Source of the DNA: Selaginella moellendorffii
Taxonomy: Eukaryota > Streptophyta > Lycopodiopsida > Selaginellales > Selaginellaceae
NCBI RefSeq assembly: GCF_000143415.4
Contig: NW_003314278.1
Coordinates: forward strand, 1,981,265-2,045,264
Length of the DNA stretch: 64,000 bases
Direction: 5' to 3'
This document shows, one piece after another, positions 19,558 through 30,138 of the stretch (within the stretch, counting starts at the first letter, position 1; each line of letters starts with the position of its first letter). Position numbers and translations under genes: made by a program. The notes beneath the pieces were generated by a model, which did no database searches, was not told where the DNA came from, and saw only the letters and a program-made list of their open reading frames with translations.

Positions 19558-20197
19558 TTAGAATTCCTCCACTTCCAAGGCATCCTTGAGAACTTCATAC
19601 ACCTCTCTGGGTCGCGACTTCTTCATCCCCACCGAGAAGTAGACCTTGTCGCCGGGATGATCCGTGGGGACGGAGATGGCAGCCACCTTGACCCAGATGA
19701 GAACTTTGGTCTTGATGCCCTCCACGTCCACGAGCTTGCCGTGCTGGAGAGTGGCGGTGACTGTGGCGGCGTACCTCAGAATGGACGAGTCCCGGAAGCA
19801 GCACTCGCAGATCCATGGGAGCATCACGGTGAGCTTGCCGGTGGCCTCGTCGAATTCGTAGTGCGTGGCGTTCTTGGGGAAGATCCCTCGCGGGAGATTG
19901 TAGCTGTGGAGGAGATCGGGGAGAGGTGTTTGCATCCTTCCTGAGAGTGAGAGAAAATGGAATTTGTTAGTGTGACGAATGTGGATCGAACGGTACCTTT
20001 TAGGCGGTTGAAGAGAAGCTTGGCGCTCGTCTCTACGGTGGAAGATAGGGACTGTTGCAAGGGAGGTGTAAGGGAATCGAAAAAAGGACCTAGAATGCGG
20101 CAAACCATACATTGAAATCGTCGCCGATGGAGTTCATCTCCTTCTTTGCCCGCCGTGCCAGCAAGAAGCTACTCGCTTTGGAGAGCGCGCCCTCCAT
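19558..20197 (-). CDS. DUF538 family protein
   Basis: Three exons, 20111-20197, 19997-20051 and 19558-19940, give 174 aa. Splicing joins MEGALSKASSFLLARRAKKE to SLSSTVETSAKLLFNRLKG and then to the DUF538 core (LPDLLHSYNLPRGIFPKNAT, YEFDEATGKLTVMLPWICE, VEGIKTKVLIWVKVAAISV), ending EVEEF as in the larger angiosperm members. Known: DUF538 proteins are small, mostly beta-structured plant proteins of uncertain function, suggested to bind lipid or chlorophyll derivatives. No signal peptide is visible in this member, which suggests a cytosolic location. A telo-box-like GAACCCTAAG lies at 20213-20222, 16 bp upstream of the start. Confidence 0.88.
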
Positions 20198-20288
20198 CTT
20201 CCTCTGCCCAAAGAACCCTAAGAAGCTTTGCCCTAAATGATAAATTCAAACACTATAGTACCAATTTAATCTACATTGCTTAGAAACT

Positions 20289-21681
20289 TTAGAGTCTCTT
20301 TTGGAAGAGCTTGTGTGAAACAAACCATTCCTCACCATTGTTGAAGTTGAACATTTCCGTCCCCAAGAGGAGGTTTGATCTAAAGCCTCCCAATCTCTTG
20401 CTTGCCTTGTCCTCTCCATAGGCCTTTGCAAACAAGGCGTGAACTTGGTCGAATTTGGCATCCAGATTTCTCATCCAGGCTTCACTGCAAAGTCCCAAGA
20501 GCGTGAAGCTATATAGAATCAATATGATTTCTAGATGGTTACCAAGATCTTCCTTGATGGGTTCCATTTACTCGCCAGTGATCGAGGATCACAAAATCGT
20601 CCTGGAAATATAATGGCAATGCGTCTGCCAGCATCCTGTTGCCCGCTGTCTAGAGATTTTTACAAGCAGCAGAGATTTACGTAGTAAACTAGCAAAGAAA
20701 CAAAAGGCTTTTGCGAGAATTACCGTGCGGTATGCGAATAGCTTGTGGCAAGGATGTTCCACGAAGAAGAGACCTCCTTCATTCATAAGATTGGAGACTA
20801 TCTTCATAAACTTTTGATAGTTTGTCATGTGCTGCGCAAAATTTCAACAAGTTAGAACATCAATGATGGAAGATTTAATATTATACCTCGAAAACGCCGA
20901 TGCAGAAGATCCTGTCGAAATTCTGCGTGATTTTGGTGCTTGTTATGTCGCAATCAATCGCCTCAACGTTTACCAAGCCTCTTTTTCTACGATACAAAGA
21001 AAAACGAAGAGATCAACTGTGGCAACAGAAAAGAAAGAGGAGGAGACTGTTTGTTGAACCTGCATTCCTCTCGGATGTGCTCAGTTTGGACTCTTGAATC
21101 GGCTATGGAAGTAATCTGGCATGAAGGAAACTTTTGCGCGATATACATAACCAGTCCGCCATAGCCGCCTCCAAGATCCAAGATACGCTGCCCGTCCTCG
21201 ATTCGTGCTCTGTCGCAGCACAGCTTAAACATGGCTTCCTCGGCTTGCTCGTCCGTGAACGAAGGATCCTCGTACAACAAGCAGCTGAGCATTCAGTTTT
21301 GAGCATTCTAATTGTCATGAGATCTATGATCAGATCTTGGGTTCTTCTTACCTGTACTTGAGATGCTTTCCAAGCAGCAGTTTGAAGAAATCAACATCAT
21401 AGAGCTCGTCCCGGAAAGAGCCCCCTGCTTCCATGACGGGCATTTGCTTGGCATCTACAAAACAAGATGTGGCAAATCGATTGATTCGACTAGAATGAGA
21501 GGGAGAACTTACTCTGGACGAAATTAACAAGGCCCTGGAGCTGCTCTTCTGCAGAGAGTCCGTACAAGTAGCGCAGCTGCGATGCCACATCCCGGCGGAT
21601 TAGCCTTCGCACTAGAAAATCTGGCAGCTTTTGTAGGACTGGGTGCAACACCCCGACAGGCTCGAGCACCAGCGTTTCCAT
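20289..21681 (-). CDS. coclaurine N-methyltransferase-like SAM-dependent methyltransferase
   Basis: Seven exons, 21513-21681, 21352-21454, 21060-21284, 20887-20986, 20724-20831, 20543-20649 and 20289-20484, give 335 aa, close to the ~350 aa of plant CNMT. Order: helical N-terminus (RRLIRRDVASQLRYLYGLS), the LLYEDPSFTDEQAEEAM segment, SAM-binding ILDLGGGYGGLVMYIAQKFP, CDITSTKITQNFDRI with the following ICIGVFEHM-type motif, FFVEHPCHKLFAY, YFQDDFVILDHWRVNG and a C-terminus GEEWFVSHKLFQKRL nearly identical in pattern to CNMT ends. Known: this cyclopropane-fatty-acid-synthase-like branch N-methylates benzylisoquinoline-type amines in some plants. The substrate in a lycophyte is unknown. The ATG at 21681 was chosen because the hydrophobic extension above it is not part of the family. 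Confidence 0.88.
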
Positions 21682-21799
21682 GATTCTCAATTCTCTCCGT
21701 TTGCTCTCCGCTTCAGTGAGTGGGGCAATGCTGACGCTACTCGCGCAGCGTAGAAAATATAAACTATTTTTTGAAAACAAAAGCATTGGTAATGATTAA

Positions 21800-24765
21800 C
21801 CTAATAAGCTAATCCAATTGATGGCTCGTACGTACTTACAATTTTTCTTGCCTCCTGATTCTCTTATGATGCCCATTATTTGCCAAAAAGGAAGCTTTTT
21901 CCTTTTTTTTTTATTTTTCCTATCTTGAACCAATATATATACAGTCCACTTGTGCTGCATGGGACATGGATGCAAACAAAAAGAATAAGAAAAAGCTTTG
22001 ATATATTTTATGAAGACCCACTAAGCATTAAATTAATTCCTGTACTTTAGACAAACACTAATAGAGATATAATATAAATGGTGTTTTGAAGGCAATCAAA
22101 TAAACATGGCTATAACAATTATTATAATAAATCAAGATATATATAAAAAAAAAGTTCAGCTTGTTAAGTATTGTACCAAATTTCATAAATTTGCAATCCA
22201 ATTTGCCATAACACACAATACAATCCCTTCCACTGAGTAAAAAGCCCCTTAAACAAATTATATATTATAAGATTGGGAAAATGAATTAACATTATATCAT
22301 CCATTTTATACTTTACAAGTGGATAATAATAAAAATTATAGTGCCATTGTTGTCCTACTTGTACACCCAAGTTTTCAACAACTCCATTTGAACCAATGGA
22401 AGAATACTCATCAAATAATGATCTTAGAATTTTATCAATAACTCATAGCATCTCAAATGTAACCTCAAATGGTAATATCAGAGCGTTTTTATATAAAAAA
22501 TTTATATGGTGAAGCACCAATATAACTCTATATCTCAATAACATATATGTACTAAAAGGATAACAAACTAATATAGAATAAAATTAATATAAAGTAATAT
22601 GAAACAAAGGGGAAAAACCTTAAAGCTATATTTAATATGATTGCACTATAACTAATTTATATAAAGGAAGGTCAAATGTTTAACTCAACATAATCTATAA
22701 TGATTGAAGCTCAAACTCAAGATCACATATATGGACAACTAAGTCTTCACTATTCCACATATATACATGTATACTATTGTTATTGCTACACATTGTTATT
22801 TACAATTCTATCATGTAGTAGAGTTGGTCTTCATTCTTTATAAGCCAAATAATAAAAAATAAACTCAAACCTACATCAATTAACATAGAGAAAATAATAT
22901 TGTTATAAAAATGAGATTGAGAAGTAAATACTAACTGAATTTGTGCCAAATGAACCCCTTGATGGTACTTCCAAAAGAAAGATAAAATGATTACTAATTT
23001 ATTCAAGCAAGGATCTTCCACTACTCATCTGATTCTTTATTTCTTAAAAATACTTATTTATTAAAACCTTCTACTACAACAACACCAATGCCATAGCCAT
23101 AATTATGTTTTCACCTTTGTCCTTCAACATGGGCAAGAATAGCATCACTCTTTATCAGAATATGAGTATTTTCCATGGGGAGTAGAGTTAAAGTATGTAT
23201 AGTTATAAATGGGAAAGATAATGTTTCATAGCATTATATTAGTCAAATAATGCCATCAAAGGTGACTAAAGTAAGTGTATATACAACTCTTACAAGATTT
23301 TGACAAAGCATTAGCCACAATATGCCTAAATTGATTTGCTTTAAAGATTTTGCTCCACATGAAGCAAGAAGCTTTAAAAGTGAACACCAAATTACATAAA
23401 TAACTTAAACAACCTTTCACAAAGATTATGCAATTGTTAAAAAGGCATTATCATAATCATTAGGATATTTGAATGGGTGCTTGAAGATATCCAATAGAAG
23501 ACTCTAATTCACATAAATTGTTACACTTATACTACTATACCATTGCAATGCTGTTAATTGGAAATATGTGTAAACTTTGAATTTAGACTTCTTAAGAAAT
23601 TATTCAGTTAATGTTTAACTCCAAATATCCTAAAACTCTTAATCAATTCAAAAAAAAAAGTGCACTTTTATTTATGGACCCTTGCCTTCTATATTTTAAC
23701 CCTAATGAATTATAGGTAGCATTCATTATGAAGTGATCAAACCAATTATATATAATATGGAAAAAATTCAGATGGATGCAAGGATTAGCAACAAAGATAA
23801 AGGAGATGCACCATATGCCATGAAATCTATTACCAATTGAGTCTGATTATTTAATTGCAACTGTATAACATTGAATAATTGCACCAATTGTTACTTCAAA
23901 ATCAAAGAAGGAGGATATAATTAGTATGCTACTCTACTATGAAAATGAATAAAAAGAAGAAAAGTAAAAGAGAAGAAACAAATGTTCAAATCCTATTTCA
24001 ATTGGTATAAAAGTGATGTCTATGTGTATTCATTTAGATGGGTTTTATAGGCTTTATCAGATTATAATAAGAGGTGCCCCTTAACTCTAACAATATGAAC
24101 ATATAGAATATTGAAATATGCATATTCAATTAGCTTTAAAACCCTAGCTTATATAGAAGAGTGATAATAGAAGAGTATTATCATATTAATAATAGTATAT
24201 TATCCCAGTTTGAATTAATGTTAACATTTAATTGAAAAACCTAGAAATAATTATGAAATAAAAAATTAAAAATAAAAATATGTTATAAATGTTGAATGAA
24301 AAGTTAATATAAATACCAACTAATATTTTATATTCATTTATTTAATATTTTATCGGTCAATAATGAATTCAGATATAATAACTAAAAGTGGTAGGTAAAT
24401 AAAACATTTGGTTAGATGAATATATCTAATCACAAATAGATACGTATTTAGTTTATAAAATCTATATATCACGTAATAATTTAAATAAATTTTATTATTA
24501 TATTTTGTTTCTACTTGATCAAAGATATAAAATATCCTCAAAAATACAAAAACTTTGCACAATAAATACTACAGCAAACTGAGTAATTTTATAGAAGTCA
24601 CAAATCAGAAAAAAAAATTAGAATTAATAAGAACAAAATATTAGAGGTTTATTTTGTAATGGACAAAAATATAATCTGATTTTGATTATTAAACTATCTT
24701 GTGTTGTTATATACTATCATATATTATTTTAATATAACTGCATTTTTGTAAATATAAATATGAGT
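21800..24765. other. AT-rich gene-poor block
   Basis: Nearly 3 kb of strongly AT-rich DNA with many short A and T runs and no open frame of a recognisable family. No long terminal repeats, inverted repeats or tRNA were seen. Composition changes abruptly at both edges, into coding DNA at 24770. It may be old, deaminated transposon or gene debris, but no parent could be named. Confidence 0.5.
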
Positions 24766-24769
24766 AAAG

Positions 24770-27436
24770 CTACCAAATGTTTTTGCAAGAGCAAACACCA
24801 CCTACGAACCTGTGAATCCTGTTGGCATCCTTCACAACAATCTCTCGTCCAACAACCTTGGACAAAAACTGGGTTGCGTCATGGCAGTCATAACACATTC
24901 TCAAGTTCTTGGTCACCTCAACTTTGGTCCCGGGCTGCGTAGAAATGAAAGCGTAACCAAGCGCAAGCTTCTCACTGTGGCGGCACAGAAGCTCCTCTTT
25001 CGCTCTCTCCTCATCGCCGTCATCTCCCAGCATCGTCACCACATTAGTATTTGGAACATAGCCAGCCTCTCTCATGAGTACTTCCAGCCTCGCAAGCTCC
25101 TTGTGAACGTTCTCGATTTGGGGATGCGAGGTATCCCCAACCACGAATCTATGCAGCTTGCCTCCGACCCTCACCCGGCTTACCCCTGGAATCCTCTTCA
25201 CGTTCCTCGTCAACATCATCTCCTTGACAAGTTTTACATCGTCTTCGTTTCCATCCCCACTGCTAAGAGTGTTGGCCAACAAGACGTGAAGAGAACCGCT
25301 TCTTGAGTCCAATTCCAGTGCTTTCTCTACCATACGCTTTGCTCTATCGCAGTCATTGAAGCTCCTGCAAGCTCCCAGAAATGCGTGCCAAGCTACCTCG
25401 TCCGGAACGAAAGGCATGTCGAGGATCAAAGCTTCGGCTTTGTCCAAGTGTCTTGCTCGCCCAAAGAGATCTATCATGCAAGTGTAGTGCCTCTCTGTAG
25501 CTTCGATCCCGTAGTCTGCCACCATCAAAAGAAAGCAGTCCCTCGCGTCCATCACCTTCGCGACATGGCTAAAACCATCCAGGAGGCAAACGAACGAGAC
25601 CTCGTTTACTTCAATTCCTTCCATGGATATAAACCGAAGAAGCTCCATTGACTCCCAGACCTGACCGTTTCGCGAGTATCCCGCAAGCACTGAGTTGAGC
25701 ATCTCGACTTGCCAGCACGGAGCCAACACTAAAACCTCGCAAGCTTTGCTAATTTGCCCATGTCTCGCATATGCCGCAGCGAGCAAGGTCCACGATATCG
25801 AGTTCCTCTCCATCATCCCGTCGAAAGCTTTTTTGGAATCTAGCGGCGTAGCGTGGCTGGCGTAGCATAAAAGCATGGCGTTCCATGAAACTGTGTTTGT
25901 TTTTGCCATCTTTCTTAGAACAAGCTCGGCCATCTCGACTTCCCCGCTCGCCACATAGGCGGAAAGAAAAACCGTCCAGAGAACGACATCCCGCTGCTCA
26001 GCATAAAAGAATCTTTCTTTGATTATATTCATGCTATCTCTTCCGGTGATCTCGACTATATGCGTAGTACACGCCGTTGCATCCCATTGTGGCATCAAAT
26101 AGAAGACCCTTTCCGCTTCAACAAAATCCCCACCGTTGGTATTTGCAGTGACGAGCAAAGTCCACATTGCTACACACCTCTTGGGGGAAATATCAAATGC
26201 TTCTTTGCACTCAATTGCGCAGCCATGCCTGGCCAACGCTCCTAACAAAACAATGTACGCCACAGTGTCGTGTAGAGGCATCAACCAAAACGCTTTCCTC
26301 GCTTCGTCCACGAATCCATTGTGAGCGTATCCACGCAGCAGCACCGTCCACAAGATCAAATTCCACTCGAGGCTACTGTCAAAAACCACCTTTGCTTGTT
26401 CCATCTCGCCGGCCTTCCCATAAGCATCAACGATTGCCGCTAAGTTGGCGGTGTTTATCTGCGGCATTTTGTCCAAGACGCTGGCCGCAGCATTTGAATC
26501 CCCTGCTCTGGAGAAGGCATTGAGCAAGGAATTAAACGAGACAATCGATCTGCCACCTTGCAAGTCATCGAACTTTCTCTTGGCATCTGCGTCGTCGTGC
26601 GAAGGGCATGAGTTCCAAGAGACGGTGTCCCACTCGGGCATCTTGACGAAAATGTTTCGGGCTTCTTCGTCATGCCCGGCTCTTGCCAGAGCCGCGAGGA
26701 TCGTGTTCCAGGACACCATATCCCTCTTCCCTTCCATCCTCTCGAAGCAATCCATGGCTTCCTGGACGCGGCCACACTTGGAGTAGCAACTCACGAGCGC
26801 GTTCCACGCGACAGTGTCGACTTCTCGCGAGGAGATCCGATCGAACGCCGCCTTTGCATCCTCGGGCTTGCACTGCTCGGCAAAGACCCCGATCATGGCC
26901 GTGCAAGAGATCTTGTTGGCCACCACCCCCTCGTCCTCCATCTCGCGGAAGAGCTCCTGGGCATCGCTCCACTTTCGATTGTCGAGAAAGACCTTGAGCA
27001 TGGTGTTCCACGAGTAGTCGTCCCGGGAAGCCATGCTCGCGAACACTCTGTGAGCTTCGGCGACGCCCTGGCACCTCCCAAACATGAGGATGATGAGATT
27101 GGAGAGGTATCTCTTGTTGGCCGAGAACACGGTGCCACTGGCGAGCACCCGGCGATGGAGAGCCTCGGCCTCACTCAGCCCACCACGAAAGCTTCTCAGC
27201 GTCGAGATACAATCCTCCGCTCGCGTGAACGCGGGCTCCTCGCGGACGACGTTGCGTGAACCTCCTTCGAGCTCGCGATCGCTAGGAGGAATGTTGGTGA
27301 TTTCTTCTAGAACTTGCCGGGCCATCGTGCCGATCTTCTCGTCCTTCATCTTGTCACACATCCAGCGCAGGTAACTTTCTGGTACTTCCAAGAGGGACTT
27401 ACCCTTGTGCTTCCCAAACGGCAGGATCGTGTGCAT
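24770..27436 (-). CDS. PPR-DYW protein with N-terminal FGKHKG/YLRW module
   Basis: An intronless 888-aa frame. Residues 1-45 form a module reading LPFGKHKGKSLLEVPESYLR then W..KM..EKIG..ARQVL, resembling the ExoX C-terminal/DUF3820 type of domain (from memory). Residues ~70-650 hold about sixteen PPR motifs. E motifs follow (CMIDLFGRARHLDKAEALI, GVSRVRVGGKLHRFVVGDTS). The end is a DYW-type deaminase with HSEKLA (zinc His, catalytic Glu), NLRMCYDCHDA (CxxCH) and HRFVGGVCSC. The last triplet is NIW rather than DYW. Known: DYW domains deaminate C to U in organelle RNA. Two decayed relatives lie at 8.1-8.9 and 9.1-11.1 kb. A telo-box (27487-27495) is ~50 bp upstream of the start. Confidence 0.93.
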   Translation of the reverse strand: MHTILPFGKHKGKSLLEVPESYLRWMCDKMKDEKIGTMARQVLEEITNIPPSDRELEGGSRNVVREEPAFTRAEDCISTLRSFRGGLSEAEALHRRVLASGTVFSANKRYLSNLIILMFGRCQGVAEAHRVFASMASRDDYSWNTMLKVFLDNRKWSDAQELFREMEDEGVVANKISCTAMIGVFAEQCKPEDAKAAFDRISSREVDTVAWNALVSCYSKCGRVQEAMDCFERMEGKRDMVSWNTILAALARAGHDEEARNIFVKMPEWDTVSWNSCPSHDDADAKRKFDDLQGGRSIVSFNSLLNAFSRAGDSNAAASVLDKMPQINTANLAAIVDAYGKAGEMEQAKVVFDSSLEWNLILWTVLLRGYAHNGFVDEARKAFWLMPLHDTVAYIVLLGALARHGCAIECKEAFDISPKRCVAMWTLLVTANTNGGDFVEAERVFYLMPQWDATACTTHIVEITGRDSMNIIKERFFYAEQRDVVLWTVFLSAYVASGEVEMAELVLRKMAKTNTVSWNAMLLCYASHATPLDSKKAFDGMMERNSISWTLLAAAYARHGQISKACEVLVLAPCWQVEMLNSVLAGYSRNGQVWESMELLRFISMEGIEVNEVSFVCLLDGFSHVAKVMDARDCFLLMVADYGIEATERHYTCMIDLFGRARHLDKAEALILDMPFVPDEVAWHAFLGACRSFNDCDRAKRMVEKALELDSRSGSLHVLLANTLSSGDGNEDDVKLVKEMMLTRNVKRIPGVSRVRVGGKLHRFVVGDTSHPQIENVHKELARLEVLMREAGYVPNTNVVTMLGDDGDEERAKEELLCRHSEKLALGYAFISTQPGTKVEVTKNLRMCYDCHDATQFLSKVVGREIVVKDANRIHRFVGGVCSCKNIW

Positions 27437-27543
27437 TCCTTCGCAGAGATCAAGGAAGGAATGAAACTACCACCATAGCCATCAAGAACCCTAAATTCTC
27501 GTTCCATTCAAACATTTCTTTCTACAGGGGGATTCCTCCTTCT

Positions 27544-27990
27544 CTACTCCACTTGGATCGTTCTTGGCTGTGGCTTGGCGACCTTTGGAACCGTGACAGT
27601 GAGAACCCCATTCTCCACTTGGGCCTTGATCCCGTCCACATTGGCATTCTCCGGCAGCCGGAATTTCCTCATGAAGCTGCCATAGCTGCGCTCCACGCGG
27701 TGCCACTTGTCGGTCTTCTGGGCCTCGTGCATCTTCCTCTCGCCACTGATCTGGAGGGTGCGCCCGTGCTCCACCGTGATCTTCACCTCCTCCTTGCTCA
27801 GCCCTGGGAGATCGGCCTTGAAGACGTGGGCGTCGGGCGTCTCGAGCCAATCCACGCGGGTGTTGGCGGCGGCGCTCGCGTCCCTGGCGACCTGCTTGGA
27901 GGGCTCGTTGCCCCCGCCGGACAAGATGGACGAGAGCTCCGGGAAGGGATCGAAGACGCCATTGTCGTTGCCATAGAAGAAGAGAGCCAT
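27544..27990 (-). CDS. class I cytosolic small heat-shock protein (HSP20)
   Basis: A single-exon 148-aa ATP-independent chaperone that holds unfolding proteins in heat stress. Order: short N-terminal arm ([16 protein letters not shown]), then the alpha-crystallin domain from [20 protein letters not shown] through [34 protein letters not shown] and [11 protein letters not shown], and a short C-terminal tail ending RTIQVE with the I-x-V-type anchor for oligomer assembly. The frame is open above 27990, but no ATG occurs there, so this ATG is the start. Upstream lie a TATA box (28073-28079) and a phased heat-shock element array (28097-28144), which point to heat induction by HSF factors. Confidence 0.95.
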   Translation of the reverse strand: MALFFYGNDNGVFDPFPELSSILSGGGNEPSKQVARDASAAANTRVDWLETPDAHVFKADLPGLSKEEVKITVEHGRTLQISGERKMHEAQKTDKWHRVERSYGSFMRKFRLPENANVDGIKAQVENGVLTVTVPKVAKPQPRTIQVE

Positions 27991-28072
27991 TGCCTCACTC
28001 ACTCTGCTTAAAACCTAGGAAAGATTGGATGGGAATCGCTAGAGATGAGTTCCTGAAAGAGCCCTGCCTCAT

Positions 28073-28079
28073 TTTATAC
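28073..28079 (-). promoter_or_regulatory. TATA box of the small heat-shock gene
   Basis: TATAAAA on the minus strand, 83-89 bp upstream of the ATG at 27990 and directly downstream of the heat-shock elements. Confidence 0.7.
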
Positions 28080-28096
28080 CATCCAGCGCTGGCAAT

Positions 28097-28144
28097 TCTG
28101 GTAGATTCCAGGAGATTCTAAAGAGGTCTAGAAGATTCGAAAGC
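28097..28144 (-). promoter_or_regulatory. heat-shock element array
   Basis: TTC or GAA-like triplets recur in strict 5-bp register from 28097 (28097 TTC, 28107 TTC, 28112 GGA, 28117 TTC, 28132 GAA, 28137 TTC), with imperfect units between. This is the nGAAnnTTCn arrangement bound by HSF trimers. It ends ~18 bp from the TATA box. Confidence 0.7.
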
Positions 28145-28496
28145 ATATGCCACCAACGGACCTCAAGATATTTAAATTGGCCCTCTCATAGAAATTCTGT
28201 TTAATGATGCCTCTTGGATTTGTTCTTGAATAGAAACATTCCTCTTTCTTATCTATATTCTCAAGAAAGATTGGAACAAGTGTTTCTTCCTGTAAGGAGT
28301 AACTTTTCACGAACTTTTCCTTTGTTCTTACTGTATTCTTTGGAGTGAGATTTATACTTTGCACGAGTCCATGTCATGTTTCCACCCAAACGAAGATCCA
28401 TCCAGATGCCATGGATATCCATTCAGGTGGAGTAGAAAGAAGCAAAATATTATATAATGTACAAACATACACAAGCACCTGGTAAATATCATCTAC

Positions 28497-30138
28497 CTAG
28501 AGCAGCAATCCAGGAAGAGTCATCTCCTCGAAAACTTTCAATCGCCGCCCCGTCCAGCCTTGATCACACTCTTCGAGGCTTTGCAGCTCGCGATCTCTTG
28601 CGGTGGTCTCCTCCAGATCTCGCAGGAGAGCATCGTCTGCGCTGTCAAAGCTGCTAGCCAGGGACCGCCTCGCCGCGGCCGCGCTGTCGTCCTGAAGAAG
28701 AACATCTTTCCAGGTGACCGATTGATCCAAAGCTTTCTTTGGCTTTTCCAAGCTGCTCGCGGGTGACTGCCGGGCGTAAGCTTTGTTTGTCCAATCGGAA
28801 GTGAGCGGCAGCCGCGACTCTTGCTCGCTGCTCGAGGGCGGGTTCCAAATTGTTTCATGTTGCTCGTTCTCGGTCTCATAACTCCTCTTTCTCGAGATCT
28901 TAGCTTCGGAGGTTTCGTTATCGTCTCCATCGTCGCTAAACCCAGAGGTTGCAGCCAGGATTTCCGGGAGGTGGTGTTTCAGCGAAGTTCTAGCCGGAGA
29001 CGATAAGGGGTTCCACGAGCTCTCGTCTACATTGAGTTCCACGGAGGAAGTTGTGGCCTTGGCACTCTTCCTTTGTACGGACTTCATCTCTCTCAGCTCG
29101 ACCAGCACCTCCTGGGCTCGCTCGTACGTCTTGCGTTGCGAGGGAGATGCATTCCAGGCCGGGGGAGCCACGCTCTCGAGTGTAACCCTTGCGTCGTGAA
29201 GCTTCCCTTGCTTCTGGAAGCAAATCCCGAGGTTGCAGACTTTGTTGCTGTCTGGCTCTATCGAGAGAGCTTTCCTGGACAAGTGGTTGTGTTCCATAGT
29301 GAGCATCGAGGCAATGGGAAAGAATCGAAATACCTGTAGACAGCCTCGGCAGCAATATAGTTCGATTGCTGCATATAAGCCCATCCCAAGTTTCCCTGCA
29401 ATTGAGATCTCAATAAGCTCTCAGACCTTCGATCTTACAATAGAAAAGCGATCTTCTCACCAGCAAGCGAGACGCCTCTTGCTCGATCGATACTTGAAAC
29501 TTGCGTCCCTGTGATCGAGCTGTTTTGGTTCGCTTCCCGTTAAAAGCGAGACCTTCATGGATAAGGTGGAGCTTCCGTTTTAACAGTGCTATTTGGTCGT
29601 CGAGCCGTCCACACCTCTGCGTCAAGGCAACACCGACACTTTAGTCAAAGCAAATAATTAAATATCTCTAAACTCGTCGAGAAGCCTGGCTTTGCAGTCT
29701 TTCCTACCTTGTAGAGATCCAAGAGCACATTATCCAAGGCTTCTTGTGCCTGATCCGTGCAACGATCACGCAGAGACTTGATCGCCTCAATCGCCTCCTC
29801 GGGCCTGTTCTGCTGTTTCATTACAATGGCCATGTCCTTGAGGGCGCTGTCCACACGATCTCCCGCATTGATAGCCGCCCAGAACAAAGCTATAGCTCGA
29901 TCTGGATCCTTGTCGACAAGCTGCGATCAAAGCAAGAGGAAGCTCAAGCTTTTGGGAGAGAGAGAGAGAGAGAGAGAGAAGAGAAGAGAGAGAAGAGAAG
30001 AGAAAGAAAGAAAGCCACAACACTTACTTGGACGTGTTTGGCTTTGACATAAGGAGTGTCTCCCACGGGAATTTTGTGTAGAACATGAAAGCTCTCCTGG
30101 AAAGACGCCGAATCCAAGTTGTAGCGATCAATCCACAT
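28497..30138 (-). CDS. MS5/SDI1-family TPR protein
   Basis: Five exons, 30028-30138, 29708-29920, 29461-29616, 29334-29395 and 28497-29274, give 439 aa. The conserved N-terminal half contains FHVLHKIPVGDTPYVKAKHV, then FWAAINAGDRVDSALKDMAI, KRTKTARSQGRKFQVSIEQE, GNLGWAYMQQSNYIAAEAVY and KALSIEPDSNKVCNLGICFQ. These are the tetratricopeptide repeats of the plant MS5/TDM1 (meiotic exit) and SDI1 (sulfur-deficiency) family. The C-terminal ~200 residues are Ser-rich and poorly conserved, ending WTGRRLKVFEEMTLPGL. Which branch it belongs to is uncertain. The long C-terminal tail favours MS5/TDM1 over the shorter SDI1 proteins. No catalytic site is expected, as TPRs mediate protein contacts. Confidence 0.87.
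29959..30018. repeat. GA/GAA microsatellite in intron 1 of the TPR gene
   Basis: About 60 bp of (GA)n grading into GAGAA and GAAA units on the plus strand. The transcribed strand of the TPR gene reads it as a long CT tract between the donor (30027) and the acceptor (29921). Confidence 0.85.

Noticed and set aside
21800-24765. LTR retrotransposon or MITE in the AT-rich block
   Set aside because: No terminal direct or inverted repeats, primer-binding site, or reverse-transcriptase or transposase motif could be seen by eye.
28003-28014. Upstream start for the small heat-shock protein (frame open above 27990)
   Set aside because: The upstream codons contain no ATG, and the family N-terminus MALFFYGN starts at 27990.
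29959-30018. Purine-rich repetitive array considered as a CRISPR-like or satellite array
   Set aside because: It is a simple GA microsatellite without spacers.
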